From: Leucogyrophana mollusca
Taxonomy: Eukaryota; Basidiomycota; Agaricomycetes; Boletales
NCBI GenBank assembly: GCA_021014945.1
Contig: MU266480.1
Coordinates: forward strand, 1 to 64,000
Length of the DNA stretch: 64,000 nucleotides
Direction: 5' to 3'
Shown here: in pieces, positions 21,204 to 31,085 of the stretch
Position numbering within the stretch: position 1 is the stretch's first letter
How the letters are laid out: every line of letters begins with the position of its first letter
Notes under the pieces: generated by a model
The model's database searches: none
The model's input: only the letters and a program-made list of their open reading frames with translations
What the model was told of the DNA's origin: nothing
Program-made: the position numbers and the translations under genes

Positions 21204-23621
21204 TCAAACTTTGCGCTCCTGCTCCAAGGCCTCCTGCTGAAGCTCTATATCTTCCGCAACCTCGGGCTCTTCATTTTCTTCAAGTAGCTCTTCTATACCC
21301 TCTTGGGGTAGGATTAGGTTGAGGATCACAGCGACGATGCCAGACACCAAGACTACAGCCAAGGTCATAAGCATAGGCTGGCAATGTAACAAGGAGCGAC
21401 TCACAAGGGGTGCTCAGCACAATCGTGATCGACTCGAACAAACCCTGGAGACCGCCATTGGTGGTCTGTACGCCGTCGAAAAGGTACGTGAATATATCCG
21501 GCACTATCAAGTCGCCTACTCCGAACGAAAGCGCTGCCGCAAGTACGAATCGATCTCTCCGGGTAAAGCGTACAAAGGAGAGGACCCGCAGCCCAGATAC
21601 AACGACGCTGCTGAAGAGGAACGTCGTAACCCCACCAAGTACGGAATTTGGAACTAAAAAAGCACTCAAGCATCGACTGCGAGAGAGTAGCAGAGGAACC
21701 CACTAGCAAGGAAGACGCCTGAGATCTTTCCTAGCACACCGAAAAGAATCAAGAAAGCGCAGCACCAACGTCCGGCTGCACGGTTCGCGCAACGCGTGAT
21801 AGCGATGACACCATTGTTCTACACCACGAGTGAAGCTGAGGTTAAGCCGCACAAGCCATCAATCTTGCCCTCACAACATACCTGAGCGAAGATGGATAGA
21901 GGTGCGACTGTGAACAGGGCCGAGATGAAGCCTCCAATACCATCGCTCTTCATTGAGGGTCATGAAGTAAGATAATGTTGAGGCTCGCACGGGGCATGAG
22001 CTTACCAGGATGCCACCTTGAATCCTCGAATCGAACTCCAGTCCCTCAACCGCGATACGCGATACTTCCGCTGACGCGGTGATATCCCCAATGGCTTCCA
22101 TTGTCGTTGATACTGCCAAGATAGGGGTTTCAGTGCGGCTAACAAGGATGGCTTATAATGCACACACCATAAACTGCTAGCATCGGCAAGATAGCTGGTG
22201 GGTACACCCCGATTTTGAATCGATATACCCTGTATCAGCAAAAGCTCAATACTGCTAACCCAACAAGGGCCACTGGGCACGAACCACAGGAATGTGATTG
22301 CAGGTGCCGTGGTAATGCTACTACCATCAATATACCCCGCCGCTCCAGCGACGATGCACCCGACTGCTAGCCCAACGATGATACTCGCATTCTTGAGGAA
22401 TGGGGACCCAAACAATTCGGTGAGGATAATGCTGATGAATGACAAGAAGCCGAGGCCAATGAACTGTGGGGAGCCCCATCTGGAGAAATTTGCGCTCGTC
22501 AGGTATGATCACGGATAACTGAAAGAGGCGAGGCTCACGGGAGAGCATGAGGCGAGCCCACTGTTGGGCAGAGCTGGTATATCCCGGTCGTAGGACGCGC
22601 CTGGCAACCATTAGACCCTCCACCCCAATCAAGGATTCCAGAAGATCCAATCAACGACGCGCCAATCATGAGGATAACCGTGCCTGACGAAAAGATAAGG
22701 TGACTTAATAGAGCAGCGTCCCGAGGCTGTACAACTTACCCGTGACCATTGGCGGGAAGAGACGTTTCAGGACGCGAGGCGGAAGGAACGATAGACCGAT
22801 CTCAAGAAGGGAGCAGATCAATGATGTACCTGTGGAGGGACAATCAGCACTTATGTCAAGTCATTTAACCTCAACAATCGCTCTGCCCACCAAGAACCAT
22901 TCCATATGCATCAGGACATGGTCCGCGCGTTATAACACCATCTGCTCCAGTGATGGACGGGCAGGTACCGTTGCTGTACATCGCTGAGAATATCTACATA
23001 ACATACTACTGAGACAACTCAAAAACGCTTGAATGCTGCAAACTCACGGCGTCAGCCGTGCTCAGTGTTGCGAAACTCGTTCCGACAACAGACAGCAGGC
23101 CCGTTCCCAGGTAATAACCTCTAATGAGCTTCATGCGGGACATCTGCACGAGACTGAGGATGCCTACAAAGTTATCGATCTTAAGACCGTACGTATGCAT
23201 GCAGGGCGTCGTACGAATACGTACCGCAGCCAATAAGCGACGCCGATATCATATAGGCCGAAGTTTCGTTGTCAAGCATGAGAGAACCGGCAAAGATAAT
23301 GGGAGGAGTGATTAGACCGGCCAGCATCGCGAGCGCGTGCTGAAGACCACTGGCCATCGCCAGGACGAGTGGCAGTTCCGCGTCGAGAGCGTAGAACGGA
23401 GGTGCGCGCCGTTTACTTGCCTTACGTCCGGGAATGGCGAACGGAAGCGTTGGGGAACATAGCCAGCCGTAATCATAATCTCCGAGCCATCCATGCTTCG
23501 TAGTCACTTTTCGGCGCACGGTGTCGACGTGACGGCGTAGACCTAGATATCGCCCCGCCTCCGGAGGTGCCGTTGCGGCGGGCTGGTCTTTAGTTACAGA
23601 TGAAGCCGAAGAACCTGACAT
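21204..23621 (-). CDS. UapA-type purine (uric acid/xanthine) permease, NAT family
   Basis: About ten exons, roughly 600 residues. The N terminus (MSGSSASSVTKDQPAATAPP) is cytosolic, followed by the TM1 motif GLQHALAMLAGLITPP, in which the Gln-His pair is diagnostic for nucleobase-ascorbate transporters. The family signature near TM10 is intact as AQNNGVIAITRCANRAAG, the fungal UapA/UapC form specific for oxidised purines. Other matches: VYVVCALEAIGDITASAEVS (TM8, with the substrate-binding Glu), PPMVTGTVILMIGASLIG (TM5), and GGVTTFLFSSVVVSGLRVLS (TM11). The C-terminal tail is acidic (EEPEVAEDIELQQEALEQER), as expected for endocytic control of this family. Plasma membrane proton symport of uric acid and xanthine is the expected role. 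Substrate choice within oxidised purines cannot be fixed from sequence alone. Confidence 0.93.
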
Positions 23622-24032
23622 TTAGTGACGGCCGGGATGCTCGACGAGCGCTAGTCAGCACGAATTGGTAGAACCGAAGAAGAGAGAGACGGCGCAGAAC
23701 GGCAAGCCTTTTTAACGGTGGGAATGGTGAGCGTCTTTCTGGAAGGACATATATATTTGACTTTATCATCATGCATCATGCATCATGTCCAATAGATAGC
23801 GCGCCGCTTGTACGGCACTTCAACAGTTGGTGGGATGTGGAGAAGAATAAAGATAAGAATTTGAAACGACCTTATCGCTAGACGCGCGATCACCTGACTG
23901 AAAGTTACACGCACGTGACAGGAGCGCGATCTAATAAAACACAATTATTGATTTGAGGGAACATTGAGAACACACTTATTAAGGATACATCCAATCCCAC
24001 ACGCAAAAGAGGGCACTAATGTCACATATGTA
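23622..24032. other. Intergenic with ATCATGC microsatellite
   Basis: Permease promoter and deacetylase 3' region. At about 23765-23787 there are three tandem copies of ATCATGC/GCATCAT. No gene. Confidence 0.6.
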
Positions 24033-25982
24033 TCACATGGATACACCGTCTTCCCAGTCTCTGTCCTCCTCCATGTTCACATCACCTCCGGGCGTCCTTC
24101 GCCCACCTGTCTCCATCATCGCCGCCAGCCCGCCTCTCATACCCAGACCAAGGACTGATTCCTTCCCCACGAGAACCCGACCATAGGTCGGGTCCCACCG
24201 AGCGGCACTTTGGAAGAACCGACGACGGGGCGGACCCTTGCCTGGGTCCGCATCAATATATCGATTCGTCATGATGCTCATTCGCTTTCTTCGCCTCGGA
24301 TACGACCCATCCGAATCGTAGCGCTCATCCTCCGACTCATCAGATGCTCCCGTCGTTTCTTGAAGCTTGTACACAAACCGTGCGTGCTCTGCTGAGGTGT
24401 CAGACAATCGAGAACGAAGTGAATAGGAGCAGCCTTACGAGCTAATCGCCTGTCCAAGTCATCGGCCACTCCATCTTCATCACCCTCCTCGCCATCTGCT
24501 TGTTCAAAGCCAAGATGCTGCCCGACACTTTGCCTTGGAACGTCATGCATGCCAACAGATGGCGCACAGGGGATCTGAGAGAGCTGTTGCAGTGCGGTCG
24601 CTCGCACCTTATCCAGCGACCCGTCTTTCACGTTCAAATCCTCCATGTTGTTCTCTGGAACCTCGAGACGATACCGAGGGCCAAACCATTCAAAGTATTC
24701 ATTCCAAGGAAGGTTTTGGTCGATCTCGTTTTCAATGCCCAGCGCGCATGCTGTCTCGTACGTCCATGTTCGAGCGACGTTCTTTGTTGTGTATCCTCCT
24801 CCACCGAGCAAGATCAGGGGTATGTTCTGCTGTCGGAGAAACTGCACGCAGTGTGCATGGCCTTGCATCGTCAAGTTGAAGCACCCAAGTTTGTCTCCTG
24901 CAAGGGAATCGGCGCCACACTGGAGCACCACAGCGGAGGGCCGAAACACCTCGAGAATTTTGGCAATCACCTGTGAGGTGGCAATGAAAAACGTGATAAT
25001 AGTTACACGTAAGGACACATACCGGCTCGAAGACATTCTTGAACGCTTCGTCCGTGATTCCATCTTTCAAAGGCACGTTCACTGCATAGTTTCTGCCTTT
25101 ATCCCTGCCTCGATCTTCCTGCGTACCCGTGCCGGGAAAGTACTCGCCGAATTTGTGGAACGAACACGTCATGACGCGATCGGTCGTGTAAAACGCCTCC
25201 TCGACGCCGTCACCGTGATGACAGTCAATATCTATGTAGAGAACGCGAGGATATGTTCGAAGAAGCTCGAGGATCCCCAGGACAATGTCGTTTATGTAGC
25301 AAAATCCCGAAGCTTCGCGCTTTTTGGCATGATGAAGACCTCCAGCCCAGTTAATGGCAATATCAGCTGCACCGCAGGTGATACGCTGCGCAGCGGCTGT
25401 AAAAGCGAAGATCAGCCCCCCAGTCCATCAACATTCGAGTATACGTACATATTGACCCCCCGGCGGATATAGAGCAGAATTCAAACACTCCCTCGAATGC
25501 AGGATTGTCCTCACCCATCAAGACTACACAAAGGATGTCAGACCAAATAACAAAGAGAGTAGCGTGACTGACATCTCGTGCCGTGGTAGGTCAGCTCTTC
25601 TGCGGTCTCCGGAGTAACGCGGTTGAGAAAATGGATGTACTCGTCTGTGTGAAACGCGGTCATTGTCTCTGGTGTGGCACGCTTTGGGCGCTATACGAGG
25701 GAAATATGATATTTGGAGAAACCATGCATGAATCATTACGAGGACCGAGTGCAGCTCTGGAGGCGCTTACAAGTACGTGCATCTTGTCGAGCATATCATA
25801 CGCCGAGACAAGGTCGTGGGTCATCCGTATTCTGTGAGGCTTCATGGGGTGGCCTAGCCCATATGTAAAGGCGCCTACGTCGCCTGGAATATGCCAAAAC
25901 TCTCAGCTCATGCAACCAGACAAGAATGAATAGAAGCATGTAACGCACCATCGTAGTAGTAAGCTACACGTTTCTTGGACAT
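24033..25982 (-). CDS. RPD3: Class I histone deacetylase, Rpd3 type
   Basis: Exon 1 starts at 25982: [12 protein letters not shown], intron, [20 protein letters not shown]. Further exons give [57 protein letters not shown], and [20 protein letters not shown]. The zinc and catalytic residues of class I enzymes are all visible: the His-His pair in LHHAKK, the Asp-x-Asp-x-His of DIDCHHGDG, and the later Asp in [18 protein letters not shown], plus [35 protein letters not shown] matches Rpd3/HDAC1 better than Hos2/HDAC3. After the catalytic core is a fungal C-terminal extension of about 150 residues with an acidic stretch and a basic cluster (YPRRRKRMS), a likely nuclear signal, ending at 24033. 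It would act in Sin3-type corepressor complexes. Confidence 0.93.
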
Positions 25983-26277
25983 CTGGGCTGCGAACGTGAT
26001 ACAATAGGGCTGTTCTCAAGATGCTATGTCCAGGACGGGGGGATTGGCTTTGCAGGAGAATGTGAGTGTCAAGGCAATAAGCGCATGGACTCAGAGGTGA
26101 AGATGGTCGAAGACGAAAGGTGGGGTGCGGGTGCAATGATGGAGACGTACACGTGACGATTATTACTCAGTCACATGTGCGTGACGCGTATAATAATAGC
26201 CTAAAGTCCTTTAACATCCGACACACAAGTAAACGTGTTTTTCCCCACATCTCCTACTCTATCGTCCCCAATTCACT
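25983..26277. promoter_or_regulatory. Shared divergent promoter, deacetylase / 26278 gene
   Basis: The 295 bases between two divergent start codons must hold both promoters. Contains short palindromic ACGTGAC/CACATGTGCGTGACG sequences near 26150-26190. No single element can be assigned with certainty. Confidence 0.45.
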
Positions 26278-26853
26278 ATGGGCAAATCAAAGGCTCGCAG
26301 GGGGAAAGCGCCAGCAAAAGTCCAGGCAGCATCTCCCAGTCCACCAGAATATCCTGATCCACATAAGGTACTTCGGGACCAAGCATCCACGTCAACCTCG
26401 CACTCGAGCTTCGCATCTGTTGGAGAAGTAGCGGCTTGCCAGCTCGAACAGGTCACAGCTTTTCTCGAAAAAGTACACCAGCTTCACGATGGTTTTGGCG
26501 GAGGATTTTCGGCTTCCATGCAACTTATGGAGGACATGGGCAAGGCGAAAAGAGACTGGCTTCTCGCGCACCCTCACATGCCGCTCTCCGTTATTGCCGA
26601 AGAGGAGATTATGCTCAAATATTGGGATGAGAGCCGGAGACTTGGCGAGGCATACAAGGCTACCGCCATGTCCCAGTTGACCGTCTCTGAAGGCGAAAAA
26701 CCTCGCTTCTTCTACATGGTCACTCCTTCCCTCGACGACAGTGCAGATACCCCGATATTCAAAGTGAAGCAGCTAGAACGATTCCGGTACATGCTAGCGA
26801 AGGATGAATTGCTAGCAAGTACTATCACCGTTATTGTGGGCGAAGAGAAATAA
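26278..26853 (+). CDS. Single-exon 191-residue protein, unknown
   Basis: ATG at 26278 (MGKSKARRGKAPAKVQAASP), stop at 26851. The N-terminal 30 residues are basic and Pro/Ser-rich; then a helical region (ACQLEQVTAFLEKVHQLHDG and MEDMGKAKRDWLLAHPHMPL) and a second half with EIMLKYWDESRRLGEAYKAT and IFKVKQLERFRYMLAKDELL. No signal peptide, membrane segment or domain I know. The lack of introns sets it apart from its neighbours. It shares a 295-base promoter region with the Rpd3-type gene. Confidence 0.6.
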   Translation: MGKSKARRGKAPAKVQAASPSPPEYPDPHKVLRDQASTSTSHSSFASVGEVAACQLEQVTAFLEKVHQLHDGFGGGFSASMQLMEDMGKAKRDWLLAHPHMPLSVIAEEEIMLKYWDESRRLGEAYKATAMSQLTVSEGEKPRFFYMVTPSLDDSADTPIFKVKQLERFRYMLAKDELLASTITVIVGEEK

Positions 26854-27897
26854 CGCAGAAGGGGATGCCGAGTCGCCAAGTTGGATGTAAGCAGCCAGAT
26901 ACAGGCAAGAGTACGTCCGGCCACGGCGACGAAAAATCAGATGCTGACACTGACTCATCTTTCCAGGAAGGGACAGGACATCTCCGCGACAATTCGGCGA
27001 CCAATGGAATCCCTGCCATTTCATCCGGCCCCTATATTATAAATGTGCGCCGAGAATGCAAGGGCACATAGTGTAATCCGATTAGCCTTTTCTTCCGCAC
27101 ACCCCAGTCTTACAGGTTGTCGGGATCTTCCTTGGAAAAGATAGTGGATTTGGTTTTATCGTTGGGTCAGAGTTGATCGCGAGTCGACCGGGAGCAATGA
27201 GCTGAGATTTAGTGCGAACATTCGAGGAAGATAATATATGTATAGCCAACTCTGTATCCAACTGTGAGTCAGGCACCTCCCAGTCAGACAATATTCGTGC
27301 TCACAATAGGTGGTTGCTAGTGGGAAACATCATCTCGAATGTATGCAGAACACAGGAGAACAGTCATGCACTGGTACAGCCGCTGAACATAAGCATTGTC
27401 AGGAGCACGGCCTCCGGCTGATAATCGCGGAAGCGAATACCAGTTTTGCCCGCCGGGAGGCTACCGCGTTACATATCAACCAATGCCAATGCTGTCGACG
27501 ATCACGTCGGGGCCAAAAAGGTTTAGACCAAAGCAACCGGAGAGATCGAAGGAAGAATTGCCGTCACAGCGTTGGCCTGGGGATCTCAGCCCTCTGCAAG
27601 TTGGCTGCCCATTGGCCAGCCTGGGCTCACAACGACACACAACAACATTTGATGTCCAGCTTGTGAAGATAACATCACGTCGCAAAACCAGGGCACAGCT
27701 CGAGTACACGGACCTATTACCGCGTGTGAAGTCGCAACAAACTGCAGTCTTATCTATATAGCACCCCCACTCGTCGGATTGGACGGGTATTGGTTTGCTG
27801 TGGTCGGATGAGGACTATATGTGAATCTGAGATTGAGAGTGAGAATGGAGTCCACCCCTCCCCCCTATGTCAGTGGGTAGGCGAGATAGCTACACAC
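26854..27897. other. Gene-poor interval
   Basis: Several frames of 60-120 codons are open on both strands (for example 27310-27761) but show no start with splice logic, no compositional pattern and no motif. Probably non-coding or very old relic DNA. Confidence 0.4.
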
Positions 27898-28030
27898 CAT
27901 CACGGAATTGGGAAGTTCGTTGTATTACATTATATGACCTTACATGTGGATTTTGCCGAAATGACAAAGGGTATGTAATCCCTTACAAGGTCTTACAAAG
28001 TCTTCTAACGAACTTCCCGGGTCCGTGATG
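27898..28030. mobile_element. Small inverted-repeat element (MITE-like)
   Basis: A 133-base unit begins CATCACGGAATTGGGAAG and ends CTTCCCGGGTCCGTGATG. The two ends are reverse complements except for a few bases (CATCACGGA, then GGGAAGTTCGTT on both arms), giving inverted arms of about 24 bases. The interior has several TTACA motifs in opposite senses. No coding capacity. Target-site duplication is unclear (CAC on the left, ACA on the right). A non-autonomous DNA element or a hairpin-forming sequence are the two readings. Confidence 0.6.
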
Positions 28031-28338
28031 ACAAATCTATTGTGACTCTTGGCTCGCAGAGGAGTAGTACAAGCTGTAGCACGTAGGTTTGGCTGATTTT
28101 CTTCAACCGCAATACAGTCCTGAATGTCTTATATACCAGAAGAGTCTCCGAGTCTGCTCCAAAGTTTATTTTGGTTATGTCTCCTAGGATCATGATGGGC
28201 CACTGAACTGATGACTGCAGATGTGGACTGTGTCGCTAGATTGTTCTTCAGAGGGGCTGTGGATTTCAACTTGGTCTACTTCGCATATATAGGCAGGTAA
28301 TTCATTCTTGAACATCATATATATCTCAACTAACTCTT
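28031..28338. other. Upstream region of DUF6533 gene
   Basis: AT-rich, with TATATAGGC near 28287 and TATATATC near 28317, either of which could act as a TATA element for the gene starting at 28339. Confidence 0.4.
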
Positions 28339-29977
28339 ATGGACGCTGGCTCGTTTTTACGGCTGCAAACGTCAAAGGTAGATATGTTTGTTTGTTACAT
28401 CTTTGGGTCCTTTGCTGAACGTGATCCCGTCTCTGCAGTACGTTAACTGTGCGTATCGCATGCTGCGCTGAAAACCGTTAAAGAAACTAAACTTTTGACT
28501 CCCAACAGTTGCCGGACTAGCGGTCTTGGTAAGATCATTCGTTGCTTATAAGTATCATGATACACAGCTGACAAAGTCCGTTTAGTTATTCGATTACTCG
28601 ATTACCTTTGAGTCTGAGGTGACTCTAACCTCTCATTTCTGAGCGTGGTGTCTTTTTAACAGACCTCGACAGACTCGCTGGGTATGGGGGAGAAAATGGG
28701 ACGTCACACGCGTTGCTTTCACCTTCTCGCGGTATCTTCCCTTTGCTGGAGCTGGATTGACCGCATATGGCACGTGCTTAGGGCTTCTTTATCCATTCTC
28801 GCTCTCACGTTTTTGGCCACCAGCTGCCTTACGTCAGATAGGGGAGGCGAGTTTTGCGTTTCCCCGCTATTTATTAGTACGGTGGCCTAACAGTGCTTCT
28901 CCAGCACCCCACGAGCAAAGAGGAGAATAGTACGTCTCTTCAGAAATTTGAAAAGAACTGTTAGCATGTTGACCGGAATACCTGACAGTTTTCCACATCG
29001 TAGGCATTATTGCTGCTGAAGGTTGCTCCTAGCCCAAACTGCGGGATACGCGCACTACATAAACCTGATTTTAATTTATTCAGCGCTGCTCATCGTTCGG
29101 ACTTACGCCTTCTGGAAATGTAATAGGAAGTTGCTAGTGGGATTACTGGTATACGGTGCAGTACGTGCTCTTTCTTTGACGCTAGCAGCCTCCGAGTCGC
29201 TCACTGAGCCTGATGCTTCAAGATTACCATTGCAGGAGCCTTAGCGGTCAATTTGAGTCCGAAGACTCTGGTTCCAGAAAGCGAGCAACATTCTCCTCAG
29301 GATCGTGTGGCACACATCTGACCTATTCGTCCAAGGTACACCCACGCTGATCAACAGTCCCATGATTGCTTCGAGAAATGGCGCTATTGTATATGCATTC
29401 TTGATGGCGTACGAAATCGGTCGGTGCTCGGCTAACATGCATTCGTCCGTTGGACTGAGGGAATCATCAGTGTTGCTCTGCTTGATGGTTTACAAGAGAT
29501 TCCGTGACTACCGTGATATCCCGAATTCTTTAGTGTCTGCGGTTTATCGGGATGCTATCATGTATATCTTGTGTATTGCTCGTGAGTCGTTTCCCGTCGA
29601 TTATTTCACGATTATTCACTGACAAATCATCTCTCTAGTCATAACGATGGCCAACGTCATCATCGATGCCCGCGCTCCCGTGAGTGTGAAGTTGCATTTG
29701 ACTGATTGTTCAGCAGATGCTGACTATCACTATCCAGATCGAGTACAGCGATATGCTTGACATGTAAGTCTGTTCCAGGCCTTATTCTGTGTACATACTG
29801 ATTGAGATTTACAGACCGCAGATCGTCGCCCATAGCGTTCTGGCAACCCGAATCTTGTTCAACCTGCGTGAGAGTGATAAACTGGAAGACGAGGCCTCAG
29901 TAGTGACGACCATGAGCAGCCTCCGTGTCCGACCGCGTTCCGCCGAGGTCTCTAGAGATGACCTATCTCGAGGATGA
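28339..29977 (+). CDS. DUF6533 membrane protein 1
   Basis: Many very small exons. Splicing from the ATG at 28339 gives MDAGSFLRLQTSK, YVNF, AGLAVL, LFDYSITFESE and then ETRWVWGRKWDVTRVAFTFS RYLPF in one frame. This reproduces the DUF6533 signature: a hydrophobic helix ending Phe-Asp-Tyr-x-x-Thr-Phe-x-x-Glu, then Val-Trp-x-Arg-Lys-Trp and a Phe-x-x-x-Arg-Tyr block. Later exons carry further helices, for example YINLILIYSALLIVRTYAFW (from about 29030), the typical Arg-Thr-Tyr-Ala-x-Trp, and near the end ARILFNLR-like VLATRILFNLRESDKLEDEA. Stop at about 29977. Seven-helix integral membrane proteins of this family are greatly expanded in Agaricomycetes and have no assigned function. Confidence 0.75.
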
Positions 29978-30138
29978 TGATACTTCTTACAGGAGCTGAC
30001 CGTCAGTAAATTTGCACTTTACTTGGTCTTCCTTTTCGTACTTTTCGTACTTTCTCAGGTTTTCACCAAAGCAACTAAAGTAGACCACCGCTCCGGCAGG
30101 TAACATAGAGTAAATTATGTCTAGCAAAGCGCGTGTTT
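29978..30138. other. 3' region of DUF6533 gene
   Basis: Pyrimidine-rich, no gene. Confidence 0.4.
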
Positions 30139-30239
30139 AAAGGAGGTCGCAGTTACACAAATTGTATTGTTCAACATAGGGCTGCGCCCCGACGGACAAT
30201 AAACAATGATTCGAAAGAAAGAAAAAAAAGGAGGTCGCA
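30139..30239 (+). mobile_element. Retroposon 3' tail with 13-bp target duplication
   Basis: AAAGGAGGTCGCA occurs at 30139-30151 and again at 30227-30239. Between them are 75 bases ending in an A-rich tail (GATTCGAAAGAAAGAAAAA). A poly(A)-like end next to a perfect 13-base direct repeat is the hallmark of target-primed reverse transcription. The insert has no coding sequence, so it is a heavily 5'-truncated LINE copy or a SINE. The GC-rich core (GGGCTGCGCCCCGACGG) and AATAAA within ACAATAAACAATG fit a LINE 3' end. Confidence 0.8.
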
Positions 30240-31085
30240 AGTGTGATGAAGCAGAGCTAGTGACGAGTGACGATGCGTGTTTACATGGCAGCCCCGACTT
30301 TCAATAAGGACAAACAAAACGCCTTTCTCTCAGCCTCTGGTAACGTTCCATTCTTATCATTTTCAAGGTTGGTCTCTTACGGGACCAACGCTGTAAGGAA
30401 GAGTGCTTAAAGCACCGAGAAGCACTCGGATCCAGGGTAGATTGCTCTTTTGTACTCGCCTCGTCGTGGTTCATCTGGCTAGATTCTATGTGGCGCACAA
30501 GAAACTCCGGTACCGATCTTACACACAGGCCACGGCTTGATGCGCACCATCCGCAACGTGTAGGTCACGGTTAGTACCCGCCCTGATCCTCGTGGCCGGC
30601 CAGCCAAGGCTGTGCTCATTTCTGTATCGCCGTATTGTGCTCTCCTTCGTACACACGCGATTGTACTGGGTCCACATCGCCGTTCGCGCCTGTCAGTACC
30701 TGAAGGCCCACTGAGTTGCTCGGATCCTGCTAGCTACACCGCGCGGAGTGGACTCAGCTACGATTCATCTAACCTTGCTTTGCCTTTGTGTCGCATCTCA
30801 CGTCTCAACACGTGTTCACCATGCTTCTCGGTTTGCACGCGATTATCAGCCCAAGGCCTCGCACATCATATCGCAGATTACAAGCTGCGTAACGATTAAG
30901 TCGGTGTCTTCTCATGCATGTCCGTCCTCATCGAAACCGCCAGGCAGTCCTTAGAAATAGATAATGCTCCTTCCTCCTTCTCTTTGTCTTGCGTTACACC
31001 CACTTGTCTGGCACAACATTCGTAACAATCGTACTTAACATCATATCCCGAGCTATCGACAGGCAACGCCATCTTCCACTTCATC
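30240..31085. other. Intergenic, upstream of WW-like paralog 3
   Basis: Open frames (30612-30954) lack motifs and starts with splice support. The last 100 bases are pyrimidine-rich leader before the ATG at 31086. Confidence 0.4.

Noticed and set aside
27310..27761. Overlapping plus frames of 118 and 121 codons
   Set aside because: Basic, low-complexity composition without a start or introns; looks like chance openness.
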